Below, in pieces: positions 42,866 to 51,203 of a DNA stretch of 64,000 nucleotides (its first letter is position 1; each line of letters begins with the position of its first letter). Made by a program: the position numbers and the translations under genes. The stretch is from NCBI GenBank assembly GCA_002712005.1, contig PASP01000004.1, forward strand, positions 483,946-547,945, in the 5' to 3' direction. Source of the DNA: Halobacteriovoraceae bacterium (GTDB lineage: Bacteria > Bdellovibrionota > Bacteriovoracia > Bacteriovoracales > Bacteriovoracaceae). The notes below the pieces were generated by a model. It was not told the DNA's origin and searched no databases. It saw nothing but the letters and a program-made list of their open reading frames with translations.

Positions 42866-43528
42866 ATGCCTAAAAGAATAAGAATCCTTCTCACTGTTAG
42901 TTTACTTATTCTTTTAGGCTTTTTTATTTTTAAATATTTTTCTTCTCCCACAAATTCACTAAGAGAATCTAGAGACCAAGTCGACGCTCATTCTCACGAA
43001 GATCAAGAAACTGAACAACGTCATAAAAAAGTAGCTCAAAAAAATACACAAAGCTCTTCAAAGACTAATTCTGATAGTCAAAAAAGCCTATCTAAAGAGC
43101 TTGAAGATCCCAAGCGCAATATCATCGAAAGGGTTTATCAAGTTAAAGATCTTAAGATTGATTCCTCAAGTGAAGGATTGGCCAATGCCGAGGAACTCGT
43201 CGTCTTCATTAATTCTGAAAACCCATATCTCAACGATCCTGAAGCAAGAGAGCCCCATTCCTTTAAGGCCAACCAGCTTAAAAGAGAGGCTTCCTTAAGA
43301 GTTTTTTCAATAAAAAGGCTTTCACAGGAGCTGTCTGGGAAAAATCTTTACTCAAAACTGAATTCTATTATTTCAGGTAGCCAAGACCAGGCCATTGTTA
43401 ATATTGCTAAACAAGTTCTCTCTCACAAAAAAAATGGAGAGGATTATTTTGAAAATGTTAAGAATGCTATAAAGACAATGCCCTCCCCTATTCCAACAAA
43501 AGAGGAGCATGAAGGGCATAAGCACTAA
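42866..43528 (+). CDS. single-pass membrane protein with His-rich ends, unknown
   Basis: A 220-residue protein with an N-terminal anchor (residues 6-25) and a long polar, Ser/Lys/Glu-rich stalk (about 30-90). A helical domain (about 90-200) follows, and the C-terminus ends EEHEGHKH. The stalk also has HSHEDQETEQRHKK, so both ends could bind a metal. No known family. Its nearness to the zinc-motif gene (47 bases downstream on the same strand) suggests co-transcription, and it might deliver or sense zinc for it, but this is speculative. Confidence 0.65.
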   Translation: MPKRIRILLTVSLLILLGFFIFKYFSSPTNSLRESRDQVDAHSHEDQETEQRHKKVAQKNTQSSSKTNSDSQKSLSKELEDPKRNIIERVYQVKDLKIDSSSEGLANAEELVVFINSENPYLNDPEAREPHSFKANQLKREASLRVFSIKRLSQELSGKNLYSKLNSIISGSQDQAIVNIAKQVLSHKKNGEDYFENVKNAIKTMPSPIPTKEEHEGHKH

Positions 43529-43533
43529 TTCCT

Positions 43534-45894
43534 CTAGCCCGTCGTCAGCATCCCACAAGAAATCCCTGCAACAGACTTTCTCACAAGAATTTGATCATTT
43601 TTCTGATGTCCTAAAATTTGGAGGATATTCAAAGGATGAATCATAGAAGAACGTAATCGAATTGAGTCTTCTAACCATGGGGTATGCCATATAAGAGATT
43701 TTTGCTCAGAAACGGCTTTAACAAATTCAATCGCTAACTTGAATTCTTTATTAAACTCTTTAATGATCATCTCTTGTCTTTCTTTAGATAGACTACTTTT
43801 TCGTAAATAAAGTTTAAAAATATTGAATTCAGCTTTGGCCAAGGAAAAACCAAGAGTTCGGACAAATGAGCTAAAAAGTGAACTTTTCTTATAAGCCTTT
43901 TTTAGTGCATCTACTTTTTTAGAATCCTTTTTAAATTCTTCCCAGCAACTCCCGATTCCCCACCATGAGGGAAAGAGAACTCTAGTTTGGGTCCAACATA
44001 GGATCCACGGGATGGCCCTAATTGAAGAAAAGTCTAAGGGACCTTCTTTAGTAGAACGTTTGGTTGGTCTAGAGCCAAGCTTTAAAACATTGAGATAGGA
44101 ATAAGGCGTTGCTTTCTCAACCATTTCTAAGAAGAGAGGTTCTTTTAGTTTTTCAGAGTATTTTTCTTTCACTTTTACAGATAACTCATCAAGAATGGGT
44201 GCCAATTTAATAGGACCTGTTTTTCCTTTTGAAATCTGGGCATTAGACATAATTTTACTGACATTCGAAATATAAACCTCAGGTGAGGTGAAATATCTTT
44301 CAACCATTTCCCCTTGAACTGTGGCCTTATAAAGATCGAGAGATGACTTTGGCCACCAGGCGGTTTGGTCTTGGAGCTTACCTCCTCCTCTATCTACGGA
44401 GCCACCTGAACCATGGAAGAAAACAGGCACAAAGCCAGACTTAGAGATAAGTTCATCCAACTTTCTCATTGTTTTAGCAATATTTAATCGACTTGGAAAA
44501 ACCCCCATCCCTTTAGAAGAGTCCGAGTATCCTAGCATTACTTCAAGTCTATTTTCCCATTTATTTGAAACCAATTTTGAGTAGGAGCCATTTTCCATTA
44601 TTTTGCTAACCACTTCATCAGAGTCTTCCAATGCTTGTGCTGTTTCAAACAATGGAATCACGGGAACATCGAGTCGTCCAATATGACTCTTCTGTAACTT
44701 CACAGCGTTTTTAAAATCACCATAATTCTGGCACATACTAATGATCAAACCTTGAGCATAGTTACGAATAGAATGCTTTCCAGCGATCGCTTTTAATTTA
44801 ATGAGCATTCTTGATATATTTAAAGGCTTAGGACTGACGAGAGCTTTTTCGATAACTTCACTATCTTCTCTTAACTCAATAGGAATAACGAGTGCTGGAA
44901 AAAGATCTAAGAGATCAATAATTTTATTTATACGTGGTCCATAGGCTCCTACAAACTTTTCATATTCTTTTTGAATTTTTAGAATCGACTTTTTGAGTTG
45001 ATCTACTTTTTCATAGTCATTATCTTTTATTCGGCTAAGAGATTTTAACGATTTTCTTAAGGCAGATATCTTATCGCTAAATACTTTCCTTTCTAGCATC
45101 TTTACATCATCGAGAACTTCGCCCATGTAAATATCGAGAAATTTAATGAAGTAAGATCGTGAGGCTTCCAAACATTGAATCATAACCTTTTCATCGACTC
45201 CGGGATGTCCATCCTTATCACCACCAACCCATGTTCTAATTCGTATTTGGCAAGCATCTCTATTCGTTCTCAAAATAGAGTCTAAAATATCCTTTCTTAA
45301 AACAATGGAAAATAGATGATTGGCTTCATCTAGCACTTCAGGCTTCTTGTGTTTCGTCATTGGAACTAGCCAGGCCAACTTTAAATTGTGTTTAACCACG
45401 CTAAGTAGATAGTCTTCTTCGCCTGTTCCTTCTAGAATACGAACCGCAATATTCTGAATGCGATCAAAAATAACTGTATTATGAGTTGTTCTCACTTCTG
45501 TTGGATGAGCGGTTAGAACAAAAACAATTCGATTATCCGTTTTCGGCAAACTCTTATATATTCTCTTTTGCCTTATCTTATAGGTTCTATAAGCCGCTTC
45601 ACAGACATTCATAAGTTCTAACATTAGTGAGAATGAAGTTACGATTTTATGCTGTGTTTCACCATCAAAGTTTTTAATCTGAGAATAGAGTTCATCGAGA
45701 GAAGCTTCCTTTGCTGAAGAGCTTAAAGATCGATAATCAGCCATAGACTTACGAATTAATTCAACTCGATTATATAGTTTAACTCCACCTTCTTCTTTTA
45801 TGACTTCTCCCAAAAGAGTAATCGATTTATCAACTAAGTCTTTTAGGTCTTTAGGTAGTTTTTTGGGTGCATCAGTATGTGATAATTGATTCAT
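43534..45894 (-). CDS. ppc: divergent phosphoenolpyruvate carboxylase
   Basis: A 786-residue protein, shorter than the usual ~880-930. Many PEPC signatures are kept: VLTAHPTEVRTTHN (His130), WVGGDKDGHPGV, MLGYSDSSKG (453-462), and SRPTKR with SIRAIPWILCWTQTR. The active-site loop normally reading FHGRGG is FHGSGG (Ser496), replacing the Arg equivalent to E. coli Arg587. The C-terminus is MLTTG instead of the conserved MRNTG. Either the enzyme belongs to a subfamily with compensating residues or it does not carboxylate PEP efficiently. GAGGAT precedes the ATG. PEPC would feed oxaloacetate into the TCA cycle. Confidence 0.82.
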   Translation of the reverse strand: MNQLSHTDAPKKLPKDLKDLVDKSITLLGEVIKEEGGVKLYNRVELIRKSMADYRSLSSSAKEASLDELYSQIKNFDGETQHKIVTSFSLMLELMNVCEAAYRTYKIRQKRIYKSLPKTDNRIVFVLTAHPTEVRTTHNTVIFDRIQNIAVRILEGTGEEDYLLSVVKHNLKLAWLVPMTKHKKPEVLDEANHLFSIVLRKDILDSILRTNRDACQIRIRTWVGGDKDGHPGVDEKVMIQCLEASRSYFIKFLDIYMGEVLDDVKMLERKVFSDKISALRKSLKSLSRIKDNDYEKVDQLKKSILKIQKEYEKFVGAYGPRINKIIDLLDLFPALVIPIELREDSEVIEKALVSPKPLNISRMLIKLKAIAGKHSIRNYAQGLIISMCQNYGDFKNAVKLQKSHIGRLDVPVIPLFETAQALEDSDEVVSKIMENGSYSKLVSNKWENRLEVMLGYSDSSKGMGVFPSRLNIAKTMRKLDELISKSGFVPVFFHGSGGSVDRGGGKLQDQTAWWPKSSLDLYKATVQGEMVERYFTSPEVYISNVSKIMSNAQISKGKTGPIKLAPILDELSVKVKEKYSEKLKEPLFLEMVEKATPYSYLNVLKLGSRPTKRSTKEGPLDFSSIRAIPWILCWTQTRVLFPSWWGIGSCWEEFKKDSKKVDALKKAYKKSSLFSSFVRTLGFSLAKAEFNIFKLYLRKSSLSKERQEMIIKEFNKEFKLAIEFVKAVSEQKSLIWHTPWLEDSIRLRSSMIHPLNILQILGHQKNDQILVRKSVAGISCGMLTTG

Positions 45895-45963
45895 AGAATA
45901 TCCTCAATAAATTTTCACTTATTATGGCATGCATTTACTTTTTTGAATATGAATGTCTAAACA

Positions 45964-47253
45964 TTAAAGAAAAGAAAACAAGGGAAATATAACACTTAAT
46001 CCCGCGACTCGAACTTCTCTATTTCCTTGTTCATACTTGATAAAATTAATTTCATAGGTCGTACTTTTTCCAAACCTAATCCAGGAATTTATATATTCAT
46101 TCTCAGGTCCCGAACTAAAAAAGCCTCCAGCACCGAGAACATAGTTTCTTAATCCAAAGGGGTGATGAAAAGTAATTTCTCCCCCTTGAGGAGAGATAAG
46201 TTTATTTAAATGGCCAGAAAACTCAGTTTGGTGAGTTATATATTGGGCACCAAGAAGAGCCACAATTTGAATACGATCATCATAAATGCGTGCTAAATCG
46301 TAAGCAAAATATAGACCAAAGTTATTAAATCTCTCTCGAGATTTCATGGCAAAAGAATTAAAGAATCTTAAAGAAGAATTCTGAGTTATATCGAATCTTC
46401 CATATAGAGTAATATTTCCCGTTAATCCTGAGTCTTCATTTATGACTCCATCTTTTTCTCCACGAGATAGTAGACCATAGGGACCAATACCTAAAGCCGT
46501 TTTAATGCGGTTTAATTTACGTGGTAACTTTACCTTTAGTCCCAACTTCTTCAATTCGCCTTTCTTATTTTTAAGTGTAATTGATGAGCTAGAACTACTT
46601 GTAAATGTCGTCACGTTATACTGCTTGGACTCATCGAGAGTGTAATAATTTGGGGTGACCCAGATGAGCTTAAGTTTTGGTCGTTCAGAACCAATAGTTC
46701 CCATCCTTTCTAAATCGCAAGAAACGGAAAGGTACTCATCAAAGTCAAAGATTTCTAAATGATAAGGTGTACATGTTGGATCTATATAATGATGCTTAAC
46801 TTTAGGTGAAGTTAAGGCTTCCAAATAAAGACTATTCCATTTCTTTCCATCAAGATAGAAATTCAACTTATTTCTCTCAAAGAGTCTCAAGGTTAAAGAA
46901 AAACTTAGATAATTCTTTCCTTGCTTTGATTTAAGAGAAGCTGAGTAAACACGCTCATTGAAATGAATTAAGGCCTGACTTTCTTTAAGGTCATCCTGCT
47001 TTATCTGGATTAAGAGCTCAGCCTGGGGAAGGTAAAGTCCTTCCTCACTTTTCTTCCACTCAAGAGTCCCTTTTATGAAAGCTGCCTTGATGATCTTATT
47101 ATCGTTTTCAAATTTTAATTTGAAATTTTTTAAATCTAAGTCTAAGTAGCTTTGACCAAATTGAACTTGACCATTTTTGAAACTTACAAATTCTCTTTTT
47201 TGAGCGAAAATCGTTCCACTCAAGATTAAAAGTGTAAACAGGATAGAAATCAT
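45964..47253 (-). CDS. probable outer-membrane beta-barrel protein
   Basis: About 429 residues with an N-terminal signal peptide (MISILFTLLILSGTIFA). The mature protein is rich in alternating aromatic/polar strands, especially in the last ~170 residues (GLTGNITLYGRFDITQNSSLRFF, FGLYFAYDLARIYDD, REVRVAGLSVIFPLFSFL), consistent with a barrel, while the N-terminal half looks like a beta-sandwich. No named family is recognised. The start is taken at 47253 (47265 is an alternative). A start at 47355 would run the CDS through the terminator of the upstream lysozyme gene. Confidence 0.65.
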   Translation of the reverse strand: MISILFTLLILSGTIFAQKREFVSFKNGQVQFGQSYLDLDLKNFKLKFENDNKIIKAAFIKGTLEWKKSEEGLYLPQAELLIQIKQDDLKESQALIHFNERVYSASLKSKQGKNYLSFSLTLRLFERNKLNFYLDGKKWNSLYLEALTSPKVKHHYIDPTCTPYHLEIFDFDEYLSVSCDLERMGTIGSERPKLKLIWVTPNYYTLDESKQYNVTTFTSSSSSSITLKNKKGELKKLGLKVKLPRKLNRIKTALGIGPYGLLSRGEKDGVINEDSGLTGNITLYGRFDITQNSSLRFFNSFAMKSRERFNNFGLYFAYDLARIYDDRIQIVALLGAQYITHQTEFSGHLNKLISPQGGEITFHHPFGLRNYVLGAGGFFSSGPENEYINSWIRFGKSTTYEINFIKYEQGNREVRVAGLSVIFPLFSFL

Positions 47254-47321
47254 CCTTACTAGCATAAGTGATCCAATTGAAGTTTTTTCTAGGTTTTTTA
47301 AGGATAAGAGAGATTGGAATA

Positions 47322-47350
47322 TAAAAAAAGGGTGGAAATTCCACCCTCTT
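47322..47350 (-). terminator. intrinsic terminator of the GH25 gene
   Basis: The stem GGGTGG / CCACCC (47330-47335, 47341-47346) is followed on the minus strand by a run of seven T's. Confidence 0.85.
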
Positions 47351-47389
47351 TTCACTTATCTTTTAAATTCTTTAATTAATATTTATATA

Positions 47390-48295
47390 TTAGTAATTAT
47401 TCCAATTTGCTCTAAGATCATCGACTGTTCCGTAATAAACGTTAACATCCATATCGTAGCGAGTTCCAGGAACATTATAAAGACAGCTTCCTGTTTTAGA
47501 ACAATTAATCTCACTTGAGAATTGCCATAAGAAGTAATTTGGCCAAATTCCAGCAGGATAGTCATATACATTTGACTTGAATCTTGCGTACCAAAGTTTT
47601 GATTGTTGTAGGATTGGGTTATTTGAAACTTTTTGATTTAACTTCTTCGTTGTTGAATGATTGGCATAAACAACAGGAATACGTCCTGTCCTCTCATAAA
47701 CCATCTCCATAAAAGTTACAGCTTCATCAATCGTCATGAATAAACCATTTGTCGTATCTTCAAGGTCGAGGATCATTAAGGTCTCCTCATCTCCATCGAC
47801 AAGGTCTAAAAATAAATCAACCTGCTCTTGGACATCTCCTTTATAGCCTAAGTGATAAGCTCCCCAAAGATAACCTCTCTCCTTTGCAATCGCCCTTCGC
47901 TCTTTATACTTTGTATCCACACGCAGTCCAATACTTGAGCGGTGAATGACACCTACCATTCGCTCATCTTGGGCCATTTTATTCCAATCAATGGAATTGC
48001 CTTGATAGGCATCGATTACAATGGCCGTCCAATCAGACTTCCAAGGAGAATAGAAAGACTCTTCAATTGTATCTTCTGGGTTTGTATCTACGGGAGGTGG
48101 AGTCGTGTCACTTCCATCATCTGGTTCATCTACACTTCCTCCATCATCTGCATCACAGTCATTCTTCGTTTGAAGTGAATTTCCATTCGCTTTTACAGAT
48201 TGGTCATCTTTTAAAGCACATGGATCTTGCACACAAGAAACAGTGGATAGAGTCATAACTAATAGAAGTGTCTTAAGTAGATTTGATGTTTTCAT
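47390..48295 (-). CDS. GH25 muramidase (lysozyme) lipoprotein
   Basis: A 301-residue lipoprotein with a signal ending STVSC (Cys21), then an Asp-rich linker (DDGGSVDEPDDGSDTTPPP) and a GH25 domain (about 85-295). Family landmarks are VIDAYQGNSIDW, YLWGAYHLGY, the catalytic DxE of MILDLED, IPVVYANHS and LWQFSSE. The enzyme hydrolyses the MurNAc-GlcNAc bond. Lipid-anchored lysozymes are unusual; in a predator it could act on prey wall or on the cell's own wall. The ATG lacks a clear Shine-Dalgarno. A strong terminator follows the gene. Confidence 0.9.
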   Translation of the reverse strand: MKTSNLLKTLLLVMTLSTVSCVQDPCALKDDQSVKANGNSLQTKNDCDADDGGSVDEPDDGSDTTPPPVDTNPEDTIEESFYSPWKSDWTAIVIDAYQGNSIDWNKMAQDERMVGVIHRSSIGLRVDTKYKERRAIAKERGYLWGAYHLGYKGDVQEQVDLFLDLVDGDEETLMILDLEDTTNGLFMTIDEAVTFMEMVYERTGRIPVVYANHSTTKKLNQKVSNNPILQQSKLWYARFKSNVYDYPAGIWPNYFLWQFSSEINCSKTGSCLYNVPGTRYDMDVNVYYGTVDDLRANWNNY

Positions 48296-48462
48296 AATCT
48301 ATTTTTCGTCACTTCTCAGAAAAACTTTATAAGTACCTAATATCTGATAAAAGCCGTCACCTTTAATAGAACCTATTCAGTTGAAATTAGAGAAACTTAA
48401 TGGCGGATATCTAACCTTTAAATATAATAAGAAGAAATCTTATTCCCTTAAAAAGGTCATCG

Positions 48463-49941
48463 ATGAACGTAAATACGAAAAAAATATTCTCTTCAGCTAA
48501 ACTCTTCATTGGTCCACTTCTGTTCTTGGGGACTCTTCTCTACCCATCCTCCTTGGCCACTGATATCCAAAGCTTTCTTGCTATTTTCCTTCTCGTTATT
48601 TGGTTGTGGATTTTTACAGAACTTCCCTTATTCATTACAGGTATTTTAGGCGTTACCCTAAGTGTATTCTTTGGTCTCGTTGCACCAAAGGAAGCCCTTG
48701 CTCCATTTGCTAATCCGATTATATTCCTCTTTCTCAGTGGATTTCTTTTTGCAAGAGCTTTAGAGATGACTAAACTCGACGAATATCTCGCTCGCGTACT
48801 TCTCAGTCATCCCAAGATCAGATCCAACCCAAAGTTGATCATATTGGCCTTCTATATTCTTGCTGCCTTTTGCTCTATGTGGATTTCTAACACAGCTGCA
48901 GTCGCCATGCTTCTTCCTCTTTCTTATGGTCTATTAAAAAGTTTAAAGCAGAATTTCTCTATTACCGGAAATCACTTTGAAGAAGTATTTCTATTGGGTC
49001 TTGCCTATAGCGCGACAATTGGTGGGAACCTCACACCAATTGGATCACCCCCTAACCTCATCTCAATAGGTCTTATTCGCAATTTAGATGGAAGTGATAT
49101 AAGTTTTCTGAAATGGATCATAATGGCCATTCCGATTTCAGCAGTTCTATTCACAATCGTATTCAGAAGAACTATCTCGAGTATTTCGATCGTCAAAGAA
49201 AGCAAAAATATCACCTCTTCAGAAGAGTATAAAAATAAGGAAAATGAAGAATATCTCGAACCTCATAGGACATTGAGTTTTGAACAAAAAAATCTACTCA
49301 TCTTATTCTGCTCAACCATTGTAGTATGGGTTCTTCCTAGTTTTATAAAAGTCTTCTTACCTGAAGATTCTTCGTTGAATCTCTACTTTAGAAATAATCT
49401 TTCAACTTCCATTGTCGGTTTATTCTTTAGTTCTCTCCTTTTTATTTTTCCCTTAAAGAGTGAAGAGAAACTTCTTAGTTCACATCATATATCAACTATC
49501 GACTGGGGCTCCCTTCTTCTTTTTGGATCAGGACTCTCATTGGGTAATATTTTATTTCAAACAGGCCTTGCAGAATTATTCGCTTCTCAGCTCTCTGGTC
49601 TTTCAGGATACCTCAGTCCCATTTTCATACTTCTTCTCTTTATCTTAGGGACTATCTTTTTTACAGAAATTGCTTCAAACACAGCTTCTGCTAATATTAT
49701 TATTCCTATTATGATTGCCTTTTCTCAGAAGACATCACTTAGCATTCCCATAACAGCCTTTGCCATGGCAATAGCTTGTAATAGTGCTTTTATGTTACCG
49801 GTGGCAACGCCACCCAATGTCATTGTGTATGGAACTCAGAAAGTAAGAAAGATAGCTATGATTAAAGCCGGATGGAAGTTGAATATCTTCGCTTTTGCAG
49901 TCATAGCTATCTATGTTTTTTTAGCTCATTTATTTTTCTAA
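48463..49941 (+). CDS. SLC13/DASS-family sodium:anion symporter
   Basis: A 492-residue polytopic inner-membrane protein of the divalent anion:Na+ symporter family. The paired SNT substrate/sodium motifs are present as WISNTAAVAMLLP (about 143-155) and IASNTASANIIIP (about 404-416), with the matching TPIGSPPNLISIG and VATPPNVIVYGTQ. It is likely to import dicarboxylates such as succinate, or sulfate or phosphate; the sequence does not separate these. AAAGG precedes the ATG. Its end overlaps the convergent DUF296 gene by 12 bases. Confidence 0.9.
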   Translation: MNVNTKKIFSSAKLFIGPLLFLGTLLYPSSLATDIQSFLAIFLLVIWLWIFTELPLFITGILGVTLSVFFGLVAPKEALAPFANPIIFLFLSGFLFARALEMTKLDEYLARVLLSHPKIRSNPKLIILAFYILAAFCSMWISNTAAVAMLLPLSYGLLKSLKQNFSITGNHFEEVFLLGLAYSATIGGNLTPIGSPPNLISIGLIRNLDGSDISFLKWIIMAIPISAVLFTIVFRRTISSISIVKESKNITSSEEYKNKENEEYLEPHRTLSFEQKNLLILFCSTIVVWVLPSFIKVFLPEDSSLNLYFRNNLSTSIVGLFFSSLLFIFPLKSEEKLLSSHHISTIDWGSLLLFGSGLSLGNILFQTGLAELFASQLSGLSGYLSPIFILLLFILGTIFFTEIASNTASANIIIPIMIAFSQKTSLSIPITAFAMAIACNSAFMLPVATPPNVIVYGTQKVRKIAMIKAGWKLNIFAFAVIAIYVFLAHLFF

Positions 49942-50364
49942 AGGACATATATTCAAGAGATTCAAACCAATCTCTTCATCCCATTCTCTATGAATCGTTT
50001 CATCTAAAGGAAAGAAATAAAGTTCAGTTGTAACAGCTACTTTCGCCTTAAAAAGATGTCCTCCGACACAACTAAAGTCAGACTGACCTAGAACGGTATG
50101 AATATGAAAGAATGGTTTATTTTCAAATGTAGATAAATTGCCATCAAGACTTAGTAGCTCATACTCTTCATCAAAATTCTTTCTTTCATATGTTTTCTCT
50201 GAGAGATGATAAAAACCTAATTCAACATCAGTTAGAGCACCTATTCCCTTAAGCATTCCAGACTTAAGTTTTTCTGTAGAAGCGAAATTCTCTAGTTCTT
50301 CAAAAAGGTCTTCCCCTTTAAAAAGTCGAATCAAATACTTATCATCTTTAAATATAAACTTCAT
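49930..50364 (-). CDS. PPC/DUF296 domain protein
   Basis: A 144-residue single-domain protein of the PPC (DUF296) family, trimeric in known bacterial members. Characteristic pieces are YLIRLFKGEDLFEELENFA, GIGALTDVELGFY, NLSTFENKPFFHIHTVLGQSDFSCVGGHLF and the VAVTTELYFFPL strand. Bacterial members bind metal through the His of HIH and have uncertain roles. AGAGGTAAG before the ATG sets the start. It is probably co-transcribed with the nitroreductase gene 39 bases upstream. Confidence 0.85.
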   Translation of the reverse strand: MKFIFKDDKYLIRLFKGEDLFEELENFASTEKLKSGMLKGIGALTDVELGFYHLSEKTYERKNFDEEYELLSLDGNLSTFENKPFFHIHTVLGQSDFSCVGGHLFKAKVAVTTELYFFPLDETIHREWDEEIGLNLLNICPLEK

Positions 50365-50403
50365 TCTTACCTCTTTTAAAAGGAGCCAAAAGCTTCTTAT
50401 TCA

Positions 50404-51033
50404 TTATCTTTTTTCGACAACTTTATCCAAAGGGAATCTTACCTTTTGAGTACTCGCATACTTGTCATCCGATGCTCGGTATCCAATGGGACAGGCCACT
50501 ACAGTTGTTAGCCCTTCTTTTTCAAGGTCTAAAATACGATCGTACTCAGCAGGAATAATTCCCTCCATAGGACAGGCATCAATTCCAAGTTCAGCACAAC
50601 ATACAAGAAAGCTTCCCATGGCTATATAAACTTGATTTTTAGCCCATTCGAAAACTTCCGCTTCATTCTTTCTTTCAAGAAACGAGAGCATAACTTTTTC
50701 AAACCCTTCTAAATCTTCAATCTTAGAGCCTCTAGTTTCAGCAATATCCTCAATATAGTCTCTCACTTCTTTAGCTCCAAAATTCTTAGGAGCACAAAAT
50801 ACAACATGGTGAGATGCTTCTGCGACTTGTCCTTGCCCATAAGAAGCAGGAACCAATTGTTCTTTTAGCTCTTTGTTTTCAACAATAATAAATTTCCAAG
50901 GTTGAAGACCAAAAGAAGATGCGCAAAGTCTTAATGACTCTGCAAGTATATCGATTTGATCATCTGTAATTTTCTTATCCTGATCGAACTTTTTGGTAGC
51001 ATAACGCCAATTTAGTTTTTCAATTAAATTCAT
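50404..51033 (-). CDS. nitroreductase-family NAD(P)H oxidoreductase
   Basis: A 209-residue FMN enzyme. The FMN-binding N-terminus RYATKKFDQDKKITDDQI, RLCASSFGLQPWKFIIVENKELKEQL, MGSFLVCCAELGIDACPMEGI and VVACPIGYRASDDKYASTQKVRFP match the NfsB-like branch of small nitroreductases. Such enzymes reduce quinones, nitro groups or flavins, in keeping with the redox theme of the window. GGAGATAAA precedes the ATG. Confidence 0.9.
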   Translation of the reverse strand: MNLIEKLNWRYATKKFDQDKKITDDQIDILAESLRLCASSFGLQPWKFIIVENKELKEQLVPASYGQGQVAEASHHVVFCAPKNFGAKEVRDYIEDIAETRGSKIEDLEGFEKVMLSFLERKNEAEVFEWAKNQVYIAMGSFLVCCAELGIDACPMEGIIPAEYDRILDLEKEGLTTVVACPIGYRASDDKYASTQKVRFPLDKVVEKR

Positions 51034-51203
51034 TTTATCTCCAAGAGTTTATTTAATAAGGTCATCTTACCGGAAAAGAGGTCATATTTCTGCCCTAAAA
51101 TTTTAGATAAATGTGTAATTACAGATATTTAAAAAGCACACCAAAACACTCAAGAAAAATCATTACCTAACCGATCAGAACTTGTATTCTCTGGAGGTTT
51201 ATT

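Noticed and set aside
47254..47355. N-terminal extension of the barrel protein to 47355
   Set aside because: It would read through the intrinsic terminator of the upstream lysozyme gene and precede the signal peptide by over 30 residues.
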